DNA of 64,000 nucleotides from Aquamicrobium defluvii (GTDB taxonomy: Bacteria > Pseudomonadota > Alphaproteobacteria > Rhizobiales > Rhizobiaceae), in assembly GCF_004363725.1 (NCBI RefSeq), contig NZ_SNZF01000001.1, positions 124,001 to 188,000 of the forward strand. The letters run 5' to 3'. This document shows, in pieces, positions 53,634 through 63,345 of the stretch. Within the stretch, counting starts at the first letter, position 1. Each line of letters starts with the position of its first letter. The position numbers were made by a program, and so were the translations under genes. A model generated the notes under the pieces. It saw only the letters and a program-made list of their open reading frames with translations. It did not search any database and was not told the DNA's origin.

Positions 53634-53694
53634 GGAGAACTGCCTTCGGCGTCTGTTTCCCCAGACATAAGGATTCACGGGCGGTTACGTCAAT

Positions 53695-53760
53695 GCAGGT
53701 TGCGACAGGCATTTGCCTGCGCGCGGCGCAGGTTGCGACAGGAGTTTGCCTGCGCGCGGC
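53695..53760. repeat. 33-bp tandem duplication between bmt and the aminotransferase
   Basis: Two 33-bp units (53695-53727 and 53728-53760) differ at two positions. Each contains TTGCGACAGG (53700-53709 and 53733-53742), the reverse complement of CCTGTCGCAA, and GCAGG/CCTGC ends. They lie about 62 bp upstream of bmt and 225 bp upstream of the divergent aminotransferase gene. The rest of 53634-53984 shows no gene. Confidence 0.85.
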
Positions 53761-53984
53761 GCGCTCCAAACTGGCGTTTCGCAATGCGCTTTGCTAGGAT
53801 TGTGGCATGTGCTCGGCTGTAAACCATTCTGCGATGGGGTTCGTCGGGGCGACACCGTCGCCGCGCACGCGCCATGCCGAACTTCTGCGCCTGTGCGCGC
53901 GCATCGGCTATTCGCCGCACATCCTGACCTGAAATCCGCCACCGGCCAGCTTGCCGGACAGATTCAGGAAACAGGGATAACATC

Positions 53985-55361
53985 ATGACCTATCAGAATT
54001 ATTCGCTGAAGCAGCTTCAGCAGATCGATGCAGCGCACCATCTTCATCCCTTCACCGACCACAAGGAATTGCGGGAGGCCGGTTCACGCATCATCACGCG
54101 TGCCGAGGGGCCTTACATCTACGATTCGGAAGGGAACGAGATTCTCGACGGCATGGCCGGCCTGTGGTGCGTCAATGTCGGCTATGGCCGCAACGAACTG
54201 GCCGAGGCCGCCTACAGGCAGATGAAGGAGCTGCCCTATTACAATTCCTTCTTCAAGTGCTCGACGCCGACACCGGTGCTGCTGGCCAAAAGACTGGCGG
54301 AACTGGCGCCGAAGAGCGTCAATCAGGTGTTCTTTGGCTCATCCGGCTCGGAGGCCAACGACACGGCGCTGCGCCTGGTGCGCCACTACTGGGCGCTGGA
54401 AGGCAAGCCGGAGAAGAACCGCATCATTTCGCGCAGGAATGCCTATCACGGCTCCACCGTGGCCGGCACATCGCTGGGCGGCATGGAGCCTATGCACAAG
54501 CAGCTCGGCGGTGCGGTTCCCAACATCGTGCATGTGATGATGCCCTATGCATATGAACTGGCGCTGCCGGGCGAGAGCGACCATGAGTTCGGTCTGCGTG
54601 CGGCAAAGGCGGTCGAGGACGCCATCGTCGAGGCCGGTCCGGAAAAGGTCGCGGCCTTCATCGGCGAGCCGATCATGGGGGCGGGCGGCGTCAAGATTCC
54701 GCCGATGAGCTATTGGCCCGAAGTGGAGCGCATCTGCCGCAAATACGACGTGCTGCTGATGCTGGACGAGGTGATCACCGGTTATGGCCGTACGGGCGAG
54801 TGGTTTGCGGCGCAGTCCTTCGGGATCGAGCCGGACACCATCACCACGGCCAAGGCGCTGACTTCCGGTTATCAGCCGCTTTCGGCGCTGCTGGTCGGCG
54901 ACCGCATCGCCAGGACGCTGGTGGAGAAGGGGGGCGAGTTCTACCATGGCTACACCTATGCCGGTCATCCCGTGGCGTGCGCGGTGGCGCTCGCCAATCT
55001 CGACATCATTGAGCGGGAAGGGCTGGTCGACCGGGTGAAGAACGATACCGGCCCTTATTTCGCCCAGGCGCTGCGCGAACGCATTGCGGATCATCGCCTG
55101 GTGGGCGAGGTGCGCTCCTTCGGCCTGATGGGCGCGATCGAGATCGTCAGGGACAAGGCGACCAGGGAGCGCTTCGAGGGCGAGGGCCGCGCGGCTGTCG
55201 TGGTGCGCGACCATGCCATCGCCAGCGGGCTGATGTTGCGCGCCACCGGTGACACCATGATCCTGTCGCCTCCGCTGATCTGGACCCGCGAGACCATCGA
55301 CCTCGCCTGCGACCGTATCGTGAAGGCGCTGGATCTGGCGGAGAAAGATCTTTTCGGCTGA
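53985..55361 (+). CDS. Class III omega-aminotransferase
   Basis: A 458-residue PLP enzyme of the omega-aminotransferase (SpuC/beta-alanine/putrescine:pyruvate) group. Motifs: GNEILDGMAGLWCVNVGYGR, GSSGSEANDTALRL, the aspartate LMLDEVITGYGRTGEWF, and the PLP lysine K290 in TTAKALTSGYQPLSALL. Amino donor cannot be fixed from sequence; putrescine, beta-alanine or gamma-aminobutyrate are typical. It diverges from bmt over a region with the tandem repeat. Confidence 0.92.
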   Translation: MTYQNYSLKQLQQIDAAHHLHPFTDHKELREAGSRIITRAEGPYIYDSEGNEILDGMAGLWCVNVGYGRNELAEAAYRQMKELPYYNSFFKCSTPTPVLLAKRLAELAPKSVNQVFFGSSGSEANDTALRLVRHYWALEGKPEKNRIISRRNAYHGSTVAGTSLGGMEPMHKQLGGAVPNIVHVMMPYAYELALPGESDHEFGLRAAKAVEDAIVEAGPEKVAAFIGEPIMGAGGVKIPPMSYWPEVERICRKYDVLLMLDEVITGYGRTGEWFAAQSFGIEPDTITTAKALTSGYQPLSALLVGDRIARTLVEKGGEFYHGYTYAGHPVACAVALANLDIIEREGLVDRVKNDTGPYFAQALRERIADHRLVGEVRSFGLMGAIEIVRDKATRERFEGEGRAAVVVRDHAIASGLMLRATGDTMILSPPLIWTRETIDLACDRIVKALDLAEKDLFG

Positions 55362-55384
55362 TCCGCGAGCCCCGTAAAGCAAAA

Positions 55385-55408
55385 GCCGCGCTCCTTTCGG
55401 GGCGCGGC
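55385..55408 (-). terminator. Hairpin terminator, leftward
   Basis: GCCGCGCTCC (55385-55394) and GGGGCGCGGC (55399-55408) form a 10-bp stem with one G-T pair; the A-rich left flank (55378-55384) gives a T-rich end on the minus strand. It may stop leftward transcripts coming from the mmsB side, or act in both directions. The remaining bases of 55409-55690 hold no recognised gene. Confidence 0.5.
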
Positions 55409-55690
55409 ATTGCCGGATACGCCAGGCGGTTTCGCTACTCGAACACCGCGAAACCTGTACGCTCACTCAAACTATACGCTCCGGTACGCAACACCTGATC
55501 CGGAGCTCAGGGCGGTCGCCCGCCTTCGAATGTGGTTTTACCGCGACATCGTTACCGGACGGTTAGCAAGTGCTTAAGCAAACCTAAATTTGCGATATTT
55601 CCTGAAGGCTTAGACCCTAACGCAGGGCGTGCAAAGCCATCCCGGGCTGCAACCCGGAGGCGCAAAAACGACATCCGGACGGTTTCAGAT

Positions 55691-56575
55691 TCAGGCGATC
55701 TTGCCGCGAAGGAACTCGACGATCCCGGAAAAATCCGTACCGCCGCCACCCTGGGCATTGAACAGGGCGTAGAGTTGTGCGGCTTCGGCGCCGAGCGGCG
55801 TCGGTGCGCCGGCGCCTTGTGCAGCTTCCTGCGCCAGCTTCAGGTCCTTTAGCATGAGAGCGGCGGCGAAACCGGGCTTGTAGCCATTGTTCGCGGGCGA
55901 GGTCGGTACAGGGCCGGGGACCGGGCAATAGGTCGTGAGCGACCAGCACTGGCCGGAGGAGGTGGAGGCCACGTCGAACAGCGCCTGATGCGACAGGCCG
56001 AGCTTCTCACCCAGCACGAAGGCTTCCGCGACGCCGATCATCGAGATGCCGAGGATCATGTTGTTGCAGATCTTGGCGGCCTGACCGGCCCCGGCGCCCC
56101 CGCAATGCACGATGCGTCCGGCCATGGGTTGCAGGATCGGTTCGGCGCGGGTGAAAGCGCCTTCGGCTCCGCCGCACATGAAGGTCAGCGTGCCGGCGGC
56201 CGCGCCGCCTGTACCGCCTGAAACGGGGGCGTCGACCGAAACATGGCCATGGTCGGCGACCAGCGCATGGGCCTTGCGCGCCGATTCCACATCGATGGTG
56301 GAGGAATCGATGAACAGCGTGCCGGGCCTCGCCGCCGGTGCGATCTCTTCGTAGACGGCGACCACATGCTTGCCTGCGGGCAGCATGGTCACCACAACAT
56401 CGGCATCCTTCACCGCTTCCCTGGCGTCGGCGGCAATTGACAGGCCATGTTCGCGCGCCGTGGCAAGATTTTCCGCCATCAGATCGAAGCCGGTGACGCA
56501 GTGGCCTGCCTTGACCAGATTGGCGGCCATGGGGTTGCCCATATTGCCGAGGCCGATGAAGGCGATGGTGGTCAT
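55691..56575 (-). CDS. mmsB: 3-hydroxyisobutyrate dehydrogenase
   Basis: A 294-residue beta-hydroxyacid dehydrogenase of valine catabolism, oxidising 3-hydroxyisobutyrate to methylmalonate semialdehyde with NAD. Rossmann start IAFIGLGNMGNPMAANL, substrate motif DAPVSGGTGGAAAGTL (residues 115-130), catalytic K168 (GQAAKICNN) and the C-terminal PLG...DFSG region. It follows the isobutyryl-CoA dehydrogenase gene (78 bp), giving two steps of the same pathway. The intermediate hydrolase is not visible here. Confidence 0.93.
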   Translation of the reverse strand: MTTIAFIGLGNMGNPMAANLVKAGHCVTGFDLMAENLATAREHGLSIAADAREAVKDADVVVTMLPAGKHVVAVYEEIAPAARPGTLFIDSSTIDVESARKAHALVADHGHVSVDAPVSGGTGGAAAGTLTFMCGGAEGAFTRAEPILQPMAGRIVHCGGAGAGQAAKICNNMILGISMIGVAEAFVLGEKLGLSHQALFDVASTSSGQCWSLTTYCPVPGPVPTSPANNGYKPGFAAALMLKDLKLAQEAAQGAGAPTPLGAEAAQLYALFNAQGGGGTDFSGIVEFLRGKIA

Positions 56576-56653
56576 GGTGGTTTTCCTCCGGAATTGGGGC
56601 AGCAGGGAAGCAGACGGAAAGGCAAATCGGGAAAAGGGTCTGAAGATGCCGCC

Positions 56654-57823
56654 CTATTGCCTTCCGATCATGTGCCTTGCGACGATCACGCGCATGATCT
56701 CGTTGGTGCCTTCGAGGATCTGGTGGACGCGCAGATCGCGAACCAGCTTCTCGATGCCATAGTCGTGCAGATAGCCGTAGCCGCCGAGTATCTGGAGCGC
56801 GTCGTTCGCCACCCTGAACCCGGTGTCGGTGACGAAGCGCTTGGCCATGGCCGACCATTTGGACGTGTCATGGGCCTTTGCGTCCATTTTCGCAGCTGCG
56901 GTGTAAAGGAAGATGCGCGCCGCCTGGAGCTCGGTTTCCATGTCCGCAAGGCGGAACTGGAGCGCCTGGAACTGGTCGATGCTCTTGCCGAAGGCCCTGC
57001 GTTCGCCCGCATAGGCCAGCGCCTTGTCGAGCGCGGACTGCGCCCCGCCCAGCGAGCAGGCGCCGATGTTGAGGCGGCCGCCATCGAGCCCGGACATGGC
57101 GATGGAGAATCCCTTGCCTTCCTGAGCGAGCAGGTTGGAGGCCGGAACCCGGCAATCCTCGAAGACGACCTGACGGGTGGACTGCATGTGCCAGCCCATC
57201 TTGTGCTCGTTGGCGCCGAAGGAGAGGCCGGGCGTGTCCTTCCCGACCACGAAGGTGGAGATGCCCTTGGGGCCATCCTCGCCGGTGCGCGCCATCACCA
57301 CGTAGATGTCGCTGTCGCCGGCTCCGGAAATGAACTGCTTGACGCCGTTCAGCACATAGTCGTCGCCATCGCGCACGGCCCTGGTGCGCAGCGCCGCCGC
57401 GTCGGAGCCCGAGCCGGGCTCGGTCAGGCAGTAGCTCGCCAGCCATTCCATGGAGGTGAGCTTCGGCAGGAAGCGCTGGCGCTGCTCGTCGTCGCCGTAG
57501 CGGTCGATCATCGAGGCGGCCATGTTGTGAATGGAAATGAAGGACGAGAAGGCGGGGCATGCGTGCGAAAGCGCTTCGAAGACCAGCACGGCGTCCAGAC
57601 GCGAAAGGGCGGAGCCGCCAACATCGTCGCGCACATAGATGCCGCCAAGCCCGAGCGGCCCGGTCTCGCGGATCACGTCTGCGGGGAAGTGCTTTTGCCT
57701 GTCCCAGTCGAGCGCGTTCGGGGCGACGCGGTCTTGCGCGAAGGCTTGCGCCATTTCCTGAATCGCACGTTGATCCTCGGTGAGCTCGAACTGGTTGCCA
57801 TGTGTCGAAACAGCGCCGTCCAT
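56654..57823 (-). CDS. Isobutyryl-CoA dehydrogenase (acyl-CoA dehydrogenase family)
   Basis: A 389-residue flavoprotein of the acyl-CoA dehydrogenase family. Family signatures: CLTEPGSGSDAAALRTRA near residue 130, the FAD/substrate motif GGYGYLHDYGIEKLVRDLRVHQILEGTNEIMRVIVARHM with the glutamate of LEGT near residue 373 as the probable catalytic base. The position in a mmsB operon and the ACAD8-like tail favour isobutyryl-CoA as substrate. The promoter-like region (57860-57910) contains a sequence shared with the candidate sRNA promoter at 8474-8498. Confidence 0.88.
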   Translation of the reverse strand: MDGAVSTHGNQFELTEDQRAIQEMAQAFAQDRVAPNALDWDRQKHFPADVIRETGPLGLGGIYVRDDVGGSALSRLDAVLVFEALSHACPAFSSFISIHNMAASMIDRYGDDEQRQRFLPKLTSMEWLASYCLTEPGSGSDAAALRTRAVRDGDDYVLNGVKQFISGAGDSDIYVVMARTGEDGPKGISTFVVGKDTPGLSFGANEHKMGWHMQSTRQVVFEDCRVPASNLLAQEGKGFSIAMSGLDGGRLNIGACSLGGAQSALDKALAYAGERRAFGKSIDQFQALQFRLADMETELQAARIFLYTAAAKMDAKAHDTSKWSAMAKRFVTDTGFRVANDALQILGGYGYLHDYGIEKLVRDLRVHQILEGTNEIMRVIVARHMIGRQ

Positions 57824-58013
57824 CGCGTCCTCCGGTCAATCGGCGGGCCGTCATTTTGCTCGCCGGCAATGCTTGGCTATGGATGCGGGACACTCTAGAC
57901 CAATGAAGAGGTCGCGCAACCCGACGATGAGCGGAGCGGCTGTGCAAAATTTGAAGATCGGGATAGCGCATGCTGGCACAAATGCATGAGCCACTTTGCC
58001 GGAGGAACACCCT

Positions 58014-59486
58014 TTGACGGCTCGGGCGGTGATGCTGCAAGGTACCGGCTCCGATGTCGGCAAGACCGTTCTGGTGGCCGGCTTGTGCCGCGTTGCGCGG
58101 CGCCGCGGGCTGACGGTCCGCCCCTTCAAGCCGCAGAACATGTCGAACAATGCTGCCGTCGCCGACATTCCGGGCGAGGCCGGCGGCGGCGAGATCGGCC
58201 GGGCGCAATGGTTGCAGGCACTGGCGTGCGGGGTCGCGCCAAGCGTGCACATGAATCCGGTTCTGCTGAAACCGCAGACCGACATCGGCTCGCAGGTCGT
58301 GGTGCAGGGAAAGGTGAAGGGCGAAGCGCGCGCCCGCGACTATCAGACCCTGAAGGGGCAACTGATGGACGCGGTGATGGACTCCTGGGGGAAGGTTGGC
58401 GACGGAGCCGATCTTGTCATCGTCGAGGGGGCCGGGTCGCCGGCTGAAATCAACCTGCGCGCACGCGATATCGCCAATATGGGCTTTGCCACCCGCGCCA
58501 ATGTGCCGGTGGTGATGGTGGGGGATATCGACCGCGGCGGAGTGATTGCATCGCTGGCGGGCACGCATCTCATCCTGCCGGAAGAAGACCGAAGCATGGT
58601 GGCCGGCTACATCGTCAACAAGTTTCGCGGCGATGTCAGCCTTTTCAGCGAAGGCATCGATGCGATCGGTAAATTCACCGGCTGGCCCTGCTTTGGCGTG
58701 GTGCCGTGGCTGAAGGCTGCGTCGCGGCTTCCTTCCGAGGATTCGGTCATGCTGGAACGCCTTGCCGCAGGCGAGAGGCGGGCGCTCAGGGTGGCGGTGC
58801 CGATGCTGTCGCGCATCGCCAATTTCGACGACCTCGATCCCTTGCGCGCCGAACCTCAGGTCGAGGTGGTGTTCGTGCCGCCCGGCCGGCAATTGCCGGA
58901 AGATGCGGGTCTGGTCGTTATTCCGGGCTCAAAATCGACCATCGGCGATCTCATTCAGTTCCGCGATAACGGCTGGGACAGCGATCTGGCGGCGCATCGG
59001 AGGCGGGGCGGGCACGTCGTCGGAATCTGCGGCGGATACCAGATGCTGGGCCGCAAGGTGCGCGATCCGGGCGGTGTCGAAGGCGGGGTGAGGGAAGCCG
59101 ACGGGCTTGGCCTGCTCGATGTAGAGACGGTGCTGGAACCTGAAAAGACGGTGCGCAATGTCAGCGCCCACTCGGTCGCATACGATCTGCCCCTGGACGG
59201 CTACGAAATCCATCTCGGACGCACGTCCGGCCCCGATTGCGGCCGGCCGGTTGCCGTGATCGACGGCGTCGAGGATGGCGCGACCTCGTCCGACGGCAAG
59301 GTGTTCGGCACCTATCTGCATGGACTTTTCGGTGTGGACGGTTTTCGGGCGCGCTTCCTTGAAAGCCTTGGCTTGAAGGGTTCCGGCCTCGATTATCGCG
59401 CGCAGGTGGAGCGGGCGCTGGACGATATCGCGGCCGAACTCGAAGCCTGTCTGGACTGCGATGCCATTTTCGCGCTGGCGAGATAG
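58014..59486 (+). CDS. cobQ: Cobyric acid synthase (CobQ)
   Basis: Glutamine-dependent amidase of cobalamin synthesis, amidating four side chains of adenosylcobyrinic acid a,c-diamide. N-terminal dethiobiotin-synthase-like ATPase ([15 protein letters not shown] from about residue 10) and C-terminal type-1 glutaminase (catalytic C339 in [11 protein letters not shown]; late histidine in YLHGLFG). 490 residues is normal. The best start is TTG at 58014, preceded by GGAGGAA (58001-58007) at 6 bases; a longer frame from 57996 would put the ribosome-binding site inside the gene. No cobalamin riboswitch was recognised. Confidence 0.94.
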   Translation: MTARAVMLQGTGSDVGKTVLVAGLCRVARRRGLTVRPFKPQNMSNNAAVADIPGEAGGGEIGRAQWLQALACGVAPSVHMNPVLLKPQTDIGSQVVVQGKVKGEARARDYQTLKGQLMDAVMDSWGKVGDGADLVIVEGAGSPAEINLRARDIANMGFATRANVPVVMVGDIDRGGVIASLAGTHLILPEEDRSMVAGYIVNKFRGDVSLFSEGIDAIGKFTGWPCFGVVPWLKAASRLPSEDSVMLERLAAGERRALRVAVPMLSRIANFDDLDPLRAEPQVEVVFVPPGRQLPEDAGLVVIPGSKSTIGDLIQFRDNGWDSDLAAHRRRGGHVVGICGGYQMLGRKVRDPGGVEGGVREADGLGLLDVETVLEPEKTVRNVSAHSVAYDLPLDGYEIHLGRTSGPDCGRPVAVIDGVEDGATSSDGKVFGTYLHGLFGVDGFRARFLESLGLKGSGLDYRAQVERALDDIAAELEACLDCDAIFALAR

Positions 59487-59489
59487 TCC

Positions 59490-60275
59490 CTACACGCCAA
59501 GCAGGAGGCGCAGCGGATTGGCGGGATCGGCAAGCAGTTTCACCGCCAGCACCAGACAGACGATGACCAGAAGCGGCTTGATGAGGCCCGCGCCTATGCG
59601 CATGGCCAGCATGGCCCCCAGCCGCGCGCCGAGGAACTGGGCGACACCCATGATCAGGCCGATTTTCCAGTAGATGACGCCGGCGAGCGCAAAGACGCCG
59701 AAAGCGCCGATATTGGTGGCGAAATTCAGCAGCTTGGTGTGGGCCGTGGCTTTCAGGACGCCGTAGCCGGCCAGCGTCACGAAGGCCAGCATGTAGAAGG
59801 AGCCTGTGCCGGGCCCGAACAGGCCGTCGTAGAAACCGATGGCTGGCACCACGGTCAATCCGAACAGGAAAGGCGAGATCCGCTCGGTGCGGTCCACGTC
59901 GCCCATATTGGGCTTGAGCGCAAAATAGAGCGCAATGGCGATCAGCAGGACGGGAAGTGCCGCCTGCATGATTTCGGCCGGCACGACGGTGGCCGCTATC
60001 GCACCCAGCGCGCTGCCGATCAGGGCGAATGTAGCGGCAGGCAGTTGCCTGCGCAGGTCGACATGGCCCTTGCTCGCATAGGCGATCGTTGCCGAGCCGG
60101 AGCCGAACAGGCCCTGCAACTTGTTGGTGCCCAGCGTTTCGACCGGCGGCATGCCGGCCAGCAGCAGGGCGGGGATGGTGATGAGACCGCCGCCGCCGGC
60201 AATCGAATCGATGATGCCGGCGAAGAAGGCGGCCAGCGCCAGAAGGGCCACGGTATCGGCGGCAAGTTCGAACAT
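59490..60275 (-). CDS. TSUP-family permease (TauE/SafE)
   Basis: A 261-residue inner-membrane protein with about eight helices in two homologous halves, each with the glycine-rich TSUP signature (AGIIDSIAGGGGLITIPALLLAG and GFYDGLFGPGTGSFYMLAFV). Members export sulfite or sulfoacetate or import related anions; the substrate here is unknown. The start at 60275 gives the family N-terminus; a longer frame to 60350 is not supported. It converges with cobQ 3 bp away. Confidence 0.9.
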   Translation of the reverse strand: MFELAADTVALLALAAFFAGIIDSIAGGGGLITIPALLLAGMPPVETLGTNKLQGLFGSGSATIAYASKGHVDLRRQLPAATFALIGSALGAIAATVVPAEIMQAALPVLLIAIALYFALKPNMGDVDRTERISPFLFGLTVVPAIGFYDGLFGPGTGSFYMLAFVTLAGYGVLKATAHTKLLNFATNIGAFGVFALAGVIYWKIGLIMGVAQFLGARLGAMLAMRIGAGLIKPLLVIVCLVLAVKLLADPANPLRLLLGV

Positions 60276-60445
60276 TTTGCACCGGCGGGAGGAAGAGCGG
60301 GGGTGGAGCCTGCTTCGATCACATGATGCGGGATTGCGCAATGGCCACACCCGACCTTGTGTTGATGCATGAGGGTGAAAGCGGGATTCCCCTTTGCGCC
60401 GGGATGCTCTAACTATGTCGCCATTGCCGCATAAGGGGGCTTGTC

Positions 60446-60877
60446 ATGGCGTTTGCGTTTCTGGACCATATCCGCAGCATGTTCGAGGGCGATCCAGGCG
60501 TACGCAAGGTTGCCGACGATCCTGTTCTGTCGGCCGAACTGCTGATGCTGTTTCGCATGATCCTGGCCGACGGCTCCGTCAGCGATAGCGAAATGGAAAC
60601 GTTCCGCCGCATCTGCCGGGACGCTTTCGGCATTGCCGAATCCAGCATCGACAGCGTGATCGAGTATCTCAACGAGTCCGGCTACGAGACGACCGGCGCG
60701 CAGGCGATTGCGCTGTTCCGCGATCTGCCGGTCGAGCGCCGGCGCGTTCTGGCAAGCCACATGGCCGAGATCGCAAAGGCCGATGCCAGCCTCGCCGACA
60801 CCGAGATCAGGCTGCTGAAACGTACGCTCGAAGTTCTCGATGTCGACCCCGCCGATGTGGTGAAGCGCAGGGATTAA
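60446..60877 (+). CDS. TerB-like (DUF533/TerB-fold) protein
   Basis: A 143-residue all-helical protein; residues 25-140 (LSAELLMLFRMILADGSVSDSEMETFRRICRDAFG ... AEIAKADASLADTEIRLLKRTLEVLDV) match the TerB/tellurite-resistance fold with acidic positions D42 and D113 in the two repeats, which bind divalent metal in TerB. Function in this organism is unknown and tellurite resistance should not be assumed. Stands alone between the TSUP and ABC genes. Confidence 0.8.
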   Translation: MAFAFLDHIRSMFEGDPGVRKVADDPVLSAELLMLFRMILADGSVSDSEMETFRRICRDAFGIAESSIDSVIEYLNESGYETTGAQAIALFRDLPVERRRVLASHMAEIAKADASLADTEIRLLKRTLEVLDVDPADVVKRRD

Positions 60878-60879
60878 GC

Positions 60880-62514
60880 TTATCCCTGTTCCCGCAGCCG
60901 CCTTTCAAGCGCGCGCTTCAGGTCGGGGGCTGCGGAAACCAGTTCCTGTGCCGCGCCGGATTGCGGATTGTCCAGCACTGCATGTGTGAGACCGCGCTCG
61001 ACAACGCGGCCTTCCTCCATGACCATCACCTCGTCCGTTATGGCGCGCGCGACGGTCAGGTCATGGGTGATGAACAGGTAAGCGATGCCGAGCCGTGCAT
61101 TCAGATCGGCGAAAAGATCGAGAATCTGGGCGCGGATCGAGACGTCGAGCGCCGAAACCGGCTCGTCTGCCACCACAAGCCTGGGCCTCGTGATGATGGC
61201 GCGGGCAATCGAAATGCGCTGACGCTGACCGCCGGAGAACTCATGCGGATATCTGTCGAGCGCGTCCGGCCCGAGGCCCACCTCTGCCAGCGCGGCGGCT
61301 GCCATATCGCGGCGCTCTGCCCTCGATGGTGATTTTTCCAGCAGATGCAGCGGCTCCGTCACCAGTTTTACGACCTTCTGGCGCGGGTCGAAGGAGCCGT
61401 AAGGGTCCTGGAACACCACCTGCATGTCGCGGCGGGCGGGCTTCAGCTCGACCTCGCTCCTGCCGGTGAGGGTTTCACCCCGGAAGCGGATTTCACCGGC
61501 GGTCGGCCGATCCAGCGCCAGCACCATGCGCGCCAGCGTGGACTTGCCGCAGCCGGAACGGCCGACGAGCGCCACCGAACGGCCGGGCGCGATGGAAAAC
61601 GACACATCGTCCACGGCGCGGGTGGGCGCCCCGCGCCGGAGCAGGGACAAGCGGCGGCCGGGATAGTCGCGGGTGAGGTTCTGGACGACAAGCAGCGGGG
61701 CTTGCGGGCTGTCGAGCGTGTTGTGTGCAGCCGCAGCGCGGATTTCCGGCACATGGGTCGAGGCTTGCGCCAGTTGCCGCGTATAGGGATGCGTCCGTAC
61801 TGAGAGCACCTGTGCGGCCTCGCCATCCTCCATCACCTGTCCGTTGCGCAGAATGGTGATGCGGTCCGCCATGTCGGCCACGACCGCGAGGTCGTGCGAG
61901 ATCAGAAGCAGGCCCATACGGTTTTCCGCCACCAGATCGCGCAGCAGGTCCAGCACCTGCGCCTGCAATACCACATCGAGCGCCGTGGTAGGCTCGTCCG
62001 CGATCAGCAACCGGGGCTTCAGCGCGCAGGCGATGGCGATGACCACGCGCTGGCGCTGGCCTCCGGACAATTCGTGGGGATAGCGCGAGAGCGGGAATTT
62101 CGCCTCCGGCAGGCCGACGCGGTCGAGTATCCGACGTGTGCGCTCCTCCGCCTCCGCACGGCTGGCGCGCGCGTGCCAGCGTATGCCCTCGGCCACCTGT
62201 TCGCCGATGGTCTTGAGCGGGTTGAGCGCAGTCATCGGCTCCTGGAACACCATGCCGATGTCGTCGCCGCGCAGCGTGCACATATGCTCTTCGCTGGCTT
62301 CCAGCAGATTGGCTCCGTCCAGCAGCACACGTCCGGACGTGCGCGCGGCATGGGGCAGAAGCTGCATGACGGTGAGCGCGGTCATCGACTTGCCGGAGCC
62401 GGATTCGCCGACCAGAGCCACGATCTCGCCCTGTTCAACCGACAGGTCGACATCGCTGAGAACAGGCACGGCCCCGATGGAGAGCGAAAGGTTTTCGATC
62501 TCGAGCAGGCTCAT
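60880..62514 (-). CDS. ABC transporter, fused double ATPase (peptide/nickel type)
   Basis: A 544-residue ATP-binding protein containing two complete nucleotide-binding domains: domain 1 (about residues 1-255) with Walker A GESGSGKSMT and signature LSGGQRQRVVIAIACA; domain 2 (about 275-535) with Walker A GRSGCGKSTL and signature FSGGQRQRISIARAI. This is the DppD-DppF fusion arrangement (like GsiA/YejF). It overlaps the DppC-type permease by 4 bp. Substrate is a peptide, nickel-chelate or similar solute; the periplasmic binding protein is not in the window. Confidence 0.92.
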   Translation of the reverse strand: MSLLEIENLSLSIGAVPVLSDVDLSVEQGEIVALVGESGSGKSMTALTVMQLLPHAARTSGRVLLDGANLLEASEEHMCTLRGDDIGMVFQEPMTALNPLKTIGEQVAEGIRWHARASRAEAEERTRRILDRVGLPEAKFPLSRYPHELSGGQRQRVVIAIACALKPRLLIADEPTTALDVVLQAQVLDLLRDLVAENRMGLLLISHDLAVVADMADRITILRNGQVMEDGEAAQVLSVRTHPYTRQLAQASTHVPEIRAAAAHNTLDSPQAPLLVVQNLTRDYPGRRLSLLRRGAPTRAVDDVSFSIAPGRSVALVGRSGCGKSTLARMVLALDRPTAGEIRFRGETLTGRSEVELKPARRDMQVVFQDPYGSFDPRQKVVKLVTEPLHLLEKSPSRAERRDMAAAALAEVGLGPDALDRYPHEFSGGQRQRISIARAIITRPRLVVADEPVSALDVSIRAQILDLFADLNARLGIAYLFITHDLTVARAITDEVMVMEEGRVVERGLTHAVLDNPQSGAAQELVSAAPDLKRALERRLREQG

Positions 62515-63332
62515 CGGCGCCGCCTCGATTTCGGATCGAGCAGGTCGGCAATGCCGTCGCCCAGAAGGTTCAGCCCCAGCACGGTGATGACGATGGCCAT
62601 GCCGGGAAACAGCGCCATCCACGGCGCGATGGTCATGCGGGTCTGGGCATCGAACAGCATGCGCCCCCAACTCGGCATGGGCGGCTGTGCGCCAAGGCCG
62701 AGATAGGAAAGGCCGGCTTCCGCCAATATGCCGAGCGCGAACTGGATCGTTCCCTGCACAAGCAACTGGTTGGCGATGTTCGGCAATATGTGTTCGACGG
62801 TGATCAGAGTCTGGCCCTTGCCGGCGGCGCGGGCGGCCAGAATGAATTCGCGCGGCCAGACCGACAGCGCGCCGGCGCGCGCCACGCGGGCAAAGACCGG
62901 CACGTTGAAGATGCCGATGGCGATGATGGCGTTGATGGCGCCGGGGCCGAAAATGGCGGTGATCATGATCGCGGACAAAAGCGCGGGAAAGGCGAAGACG
63001 AGATCGTTCAGGCGCATCAGCGCTTCATCGAGCAGGCCGCCGCGTGCGGCCGCGAACAGGCCGAGCGGCACGCCGATACCCATGCCGATACCGACCGCCA
63101 CCAGCGCGACGGCAATGGAATTGCGCGCGCCCACCATGATCATCGAGGCGATGTCGCGACCGAAATGGTCGGTGCCGAACCAGTGGATGAGGGAAGGAGC
63201 CTGCGTCCGGTCCGCCACGACAAGCTTCGTCACGTCATAGGGCGTCCACAGGAAGGAGGCGAGCGCCATGAGGGCGACGAGCGCGGTGATCAGGCAGCCG
63301 GCGAGCAGGGAGCGGTTGGCGAGCGCCTTCAT
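62511..63332 (-). CDS. ABC transporter permease, DppC type
   Basis: A 273-residue inner-membrane permease with an N-terminal helix, the HWFGTDHFGRDIASMI segment characteristic of DppC/OppC, and the BPD_transp_1 domain with EAA loop (ILAARAAGKGQTLITVEHILPNIANQLLV). GGGGGAA precedes the ATG; the stop of the next gene upstream lies 13 bp away. Forms the channel with the DppB-type permease. Confidence 0.93.
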   Translation of the reverse strand: MKALANRSLLAGCLITALVALMALASFLWTPYDVTKLVVADRTQAPSLIHWFGTDHFGRDIASMIMVGARNSIAVALVAVGIGMGIGVPLGLFAAARGGLLDEALMRLNDLVFAFPALLSAIMITAIFGPGAINAIIAIGIFNVPVFARVARAGALSVWPREFILAARAAGKGQTLITVEHILPNIANQLLVQGTIQFALGILAEAGLSYLGLGAQPPMPSWGRMLFDAQTRMTIAPWMALFPGMAIVITVLGLNLLGDGIADLLDPKSRRRR

Positions 63333-63345
63333 GCCCGGTTCCCCC

